NCBI RefSeq assembly: GCF_014696065.1
Contig: NZ_JACJPL010000027.1
Coordinates: forward strand, 868,001-932,000
DNA length: 64,000 nucleotides
Direction: 5' to 3'
Origin: Leptolyngbya sp. FACHB-261
GTDB taxonomy: Bacteria > Cyanobacteriota > Cyanobacteriia > FACHB-261
Under the pieces are notes generated by a model. It saw only the letters and a list, made by a program, of their open reading frames with translations, searched no databases and was not told where the DNA came from. Below, piece by piece: positions 63,352 to 64,000 of the stretch. A program made the position numbers and the translations under genes. Each line of letters starts with the position of its first letter. Position 1 is the stretch's first letter.

Positions 63352-64000
63352 ATGAGCAAGCAACAGAAACCCAGCAAGCAGACTGGCCACAACAAATCAG
63401 AACTGACCAAACCGATCACCCGACGCGAAATCATTGGCGCAAGTGTCGCTGGGCTGGCAGCAGCAGCGACCGCTAACAGTGCGTTTGCTAATACTCAAAA
63501 ACCCGTTGAGTCAGAAAATAGCAGGGTAAATTCTACAGGTAAATTCAGAGACAAAGTGGTTCTGATTACTGGCGCGACTTCTGGCATTGGTAAAGCCACT
63601 GCCTACGCTTTCGCGAGAGAAGGAGCCAAAGTCTTTTTTTGTGGTCGCCGCACTGAGTTGGGAGAAACCAATGTGCGCGAAATCAAAGCCTTTGGGGGTG
63701 AAGCAACCTACATGCAAGCCGATGTCAGAAAAGAAGGCGAGGTTAGAAATTTTGTTAACGGCTGTGTGCAGAAATACGGTCGCATCGACATTGCTTTCAA
63801 CAATGCTGGCATTGAGGCTCCCCCCAAAGCAATTGCTGACCTGTCCCTAGAGGAGTGGAACAACGTCATCGCCACCAACGTAACCGGCGTTTTTTTGGCG
63901 ATGAAGTATGAGATTCCGGTGATGTCGAAGCAAGCTAGCGGCATCATTGTCAACACCGCTTCAGTCGGCGGACACCAAGGCTTTGCCAACATTGGCCCTT
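63352..64000 (+). CDS. SDR family oxidoreductase with Tat-like leader, truncated by window end
   Basis: 216 residues are visible; the frame runs off the right edge without a stop. The N-terminus has ITRREIIGASVAGLAAAA, a twin-arginine-type signal followed by AFA. The SDR domain then starts: VVLITGATSGIGKATAYAFA (TGxxxGIG nucleotide motif), DVRKEGEV, FNNAGIEAP (NNAG) and IIVNTASVGG with the catalytic Ser region. The YxxxK motif would lie just beyond the edge. Export of an SDR through Tat is unusual but seen in some groups; the cofactor would be loaded before export. Confidence 0.88.
   Translation, partial: MSKQQKPSKQTGHNKSELTKPITRREIIGASVAGLAAAATANSAFANTQKPVESENSRVNSTGKFRDKVVLITGATSGIGKATAYAFAREGAKVFFCGRRTELGETNVREIKAFGGEATYMQADVRKEGEVRNFVNGCVQKYGRIDIAFNNAGIEAPPKAIADLSLEEWNNVIATNVTGVFLAMKYEIPVMSKQASGIIVNTASVGGHQGFANIGP

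Overview
This window is chromosomal DNA from a cyanobacterium. The evidence is the catalytic subunit of ferredoxin-thioredoxin reductase (ftrC), the plant-type carotenoid pair crtB/crtP, a PedR-type LuxR regulator, a thylakoid-lumen-type pentapeptide protein, a COP23 protein, a GUN4-domain protein, an Npun_R1517-family protein, an HpsE-type glycosyltransferase and several DUFs typical of cyanobacteria (DUF4912, DUF1802, DUF309, DUF58). PilT-type ATPases, HpsE and the Npun_R1517 protein suggest a filamentous, motile lineage. I read no copy of the HIP1 octamer GCGATCGC by eye, which argues against the HIP1-rich lineages. The species cannot be named from the sequence.

Layout. 1-8 kb: an edge-truncated gene, a YraN-family protein, a pentapeptide protein, a CNNM/CorC-type membrane protein, a polysaccharide glycosyltransferase, a type I phosphodiesterase, then about 1 kb with almost no coding signal. 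8-17 kb: two PilT-family ATPases, one with a duplicated N-terminal domain, around DUF4912, SAM-hydrolase, SRPBCC, GUN4-like and DUF937 genes. 17-25 kb: a plus-strand run with DUF58, SirB1-like, ftrC, DUF309, the LPS-export set lptA-lptB-lptF/G, an SbcD-like nuclease and an rRNA pseudouridine synthase. 25-36 kb: a GH19 lysozyme/chitinase-like protein, a degenerate receiver, COP23, FtsH, a methyltransferase/VOC pair, an Npun_R1517 protein, DUF362, glucokinase, a lipoprotein serine protease and a second SbcD-like nuclease.

36-54 kb is the housekeeping core. dnaA is head-to-head with rpmH-rnpA-PH-yidC-jag-DUF177. This is followed by an isoprenoid/carotenoid neighbourhood (ispH, ispF, crtB, crtP, dxr) that also holds hisS and pedR. 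Three MEP-pathway enzymes supply the isoprenoid precursors, and crtB/crtP use the downstream C20 product to make coloured carotenoids. Between ispH and ispF lies what looks like an internally deleted glycoside hydrolase.

54-64 kb is accessory: a Pro/Thr-rich secreted protein, an MFS transporter, a GH3-family acyl-adenylase, two tandem CDF metal transporters, then a small islet (60.0-62.0 kb). The islet has an AT-richer gene carrying a HEPN-type RNxxxH motif, a small helix-turn-helix-like protein, seven 21-bp tandem repeats resembling iterons, and a second small winged-helix-like protein. An AraC regulator and an edge-truncated SDR with a Tat-like leader close the window.

The most promising undescribed items are: the HEPN/HTH/21-bp-repeat islet; the double-N-domain PilT paralogue with an altered Walker A; the direct repeat over a perfect TATAAT box in front of crtP; the 9-bp-arm dyad upstream of the DUF4912 gene; and an orphan minus-strand terminator in the gene-poor stretch. 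Very clean hairpins (up to 19 bp perfect) separate several convergent gene pairs. All statements come from reading the sequence; no database search was run.
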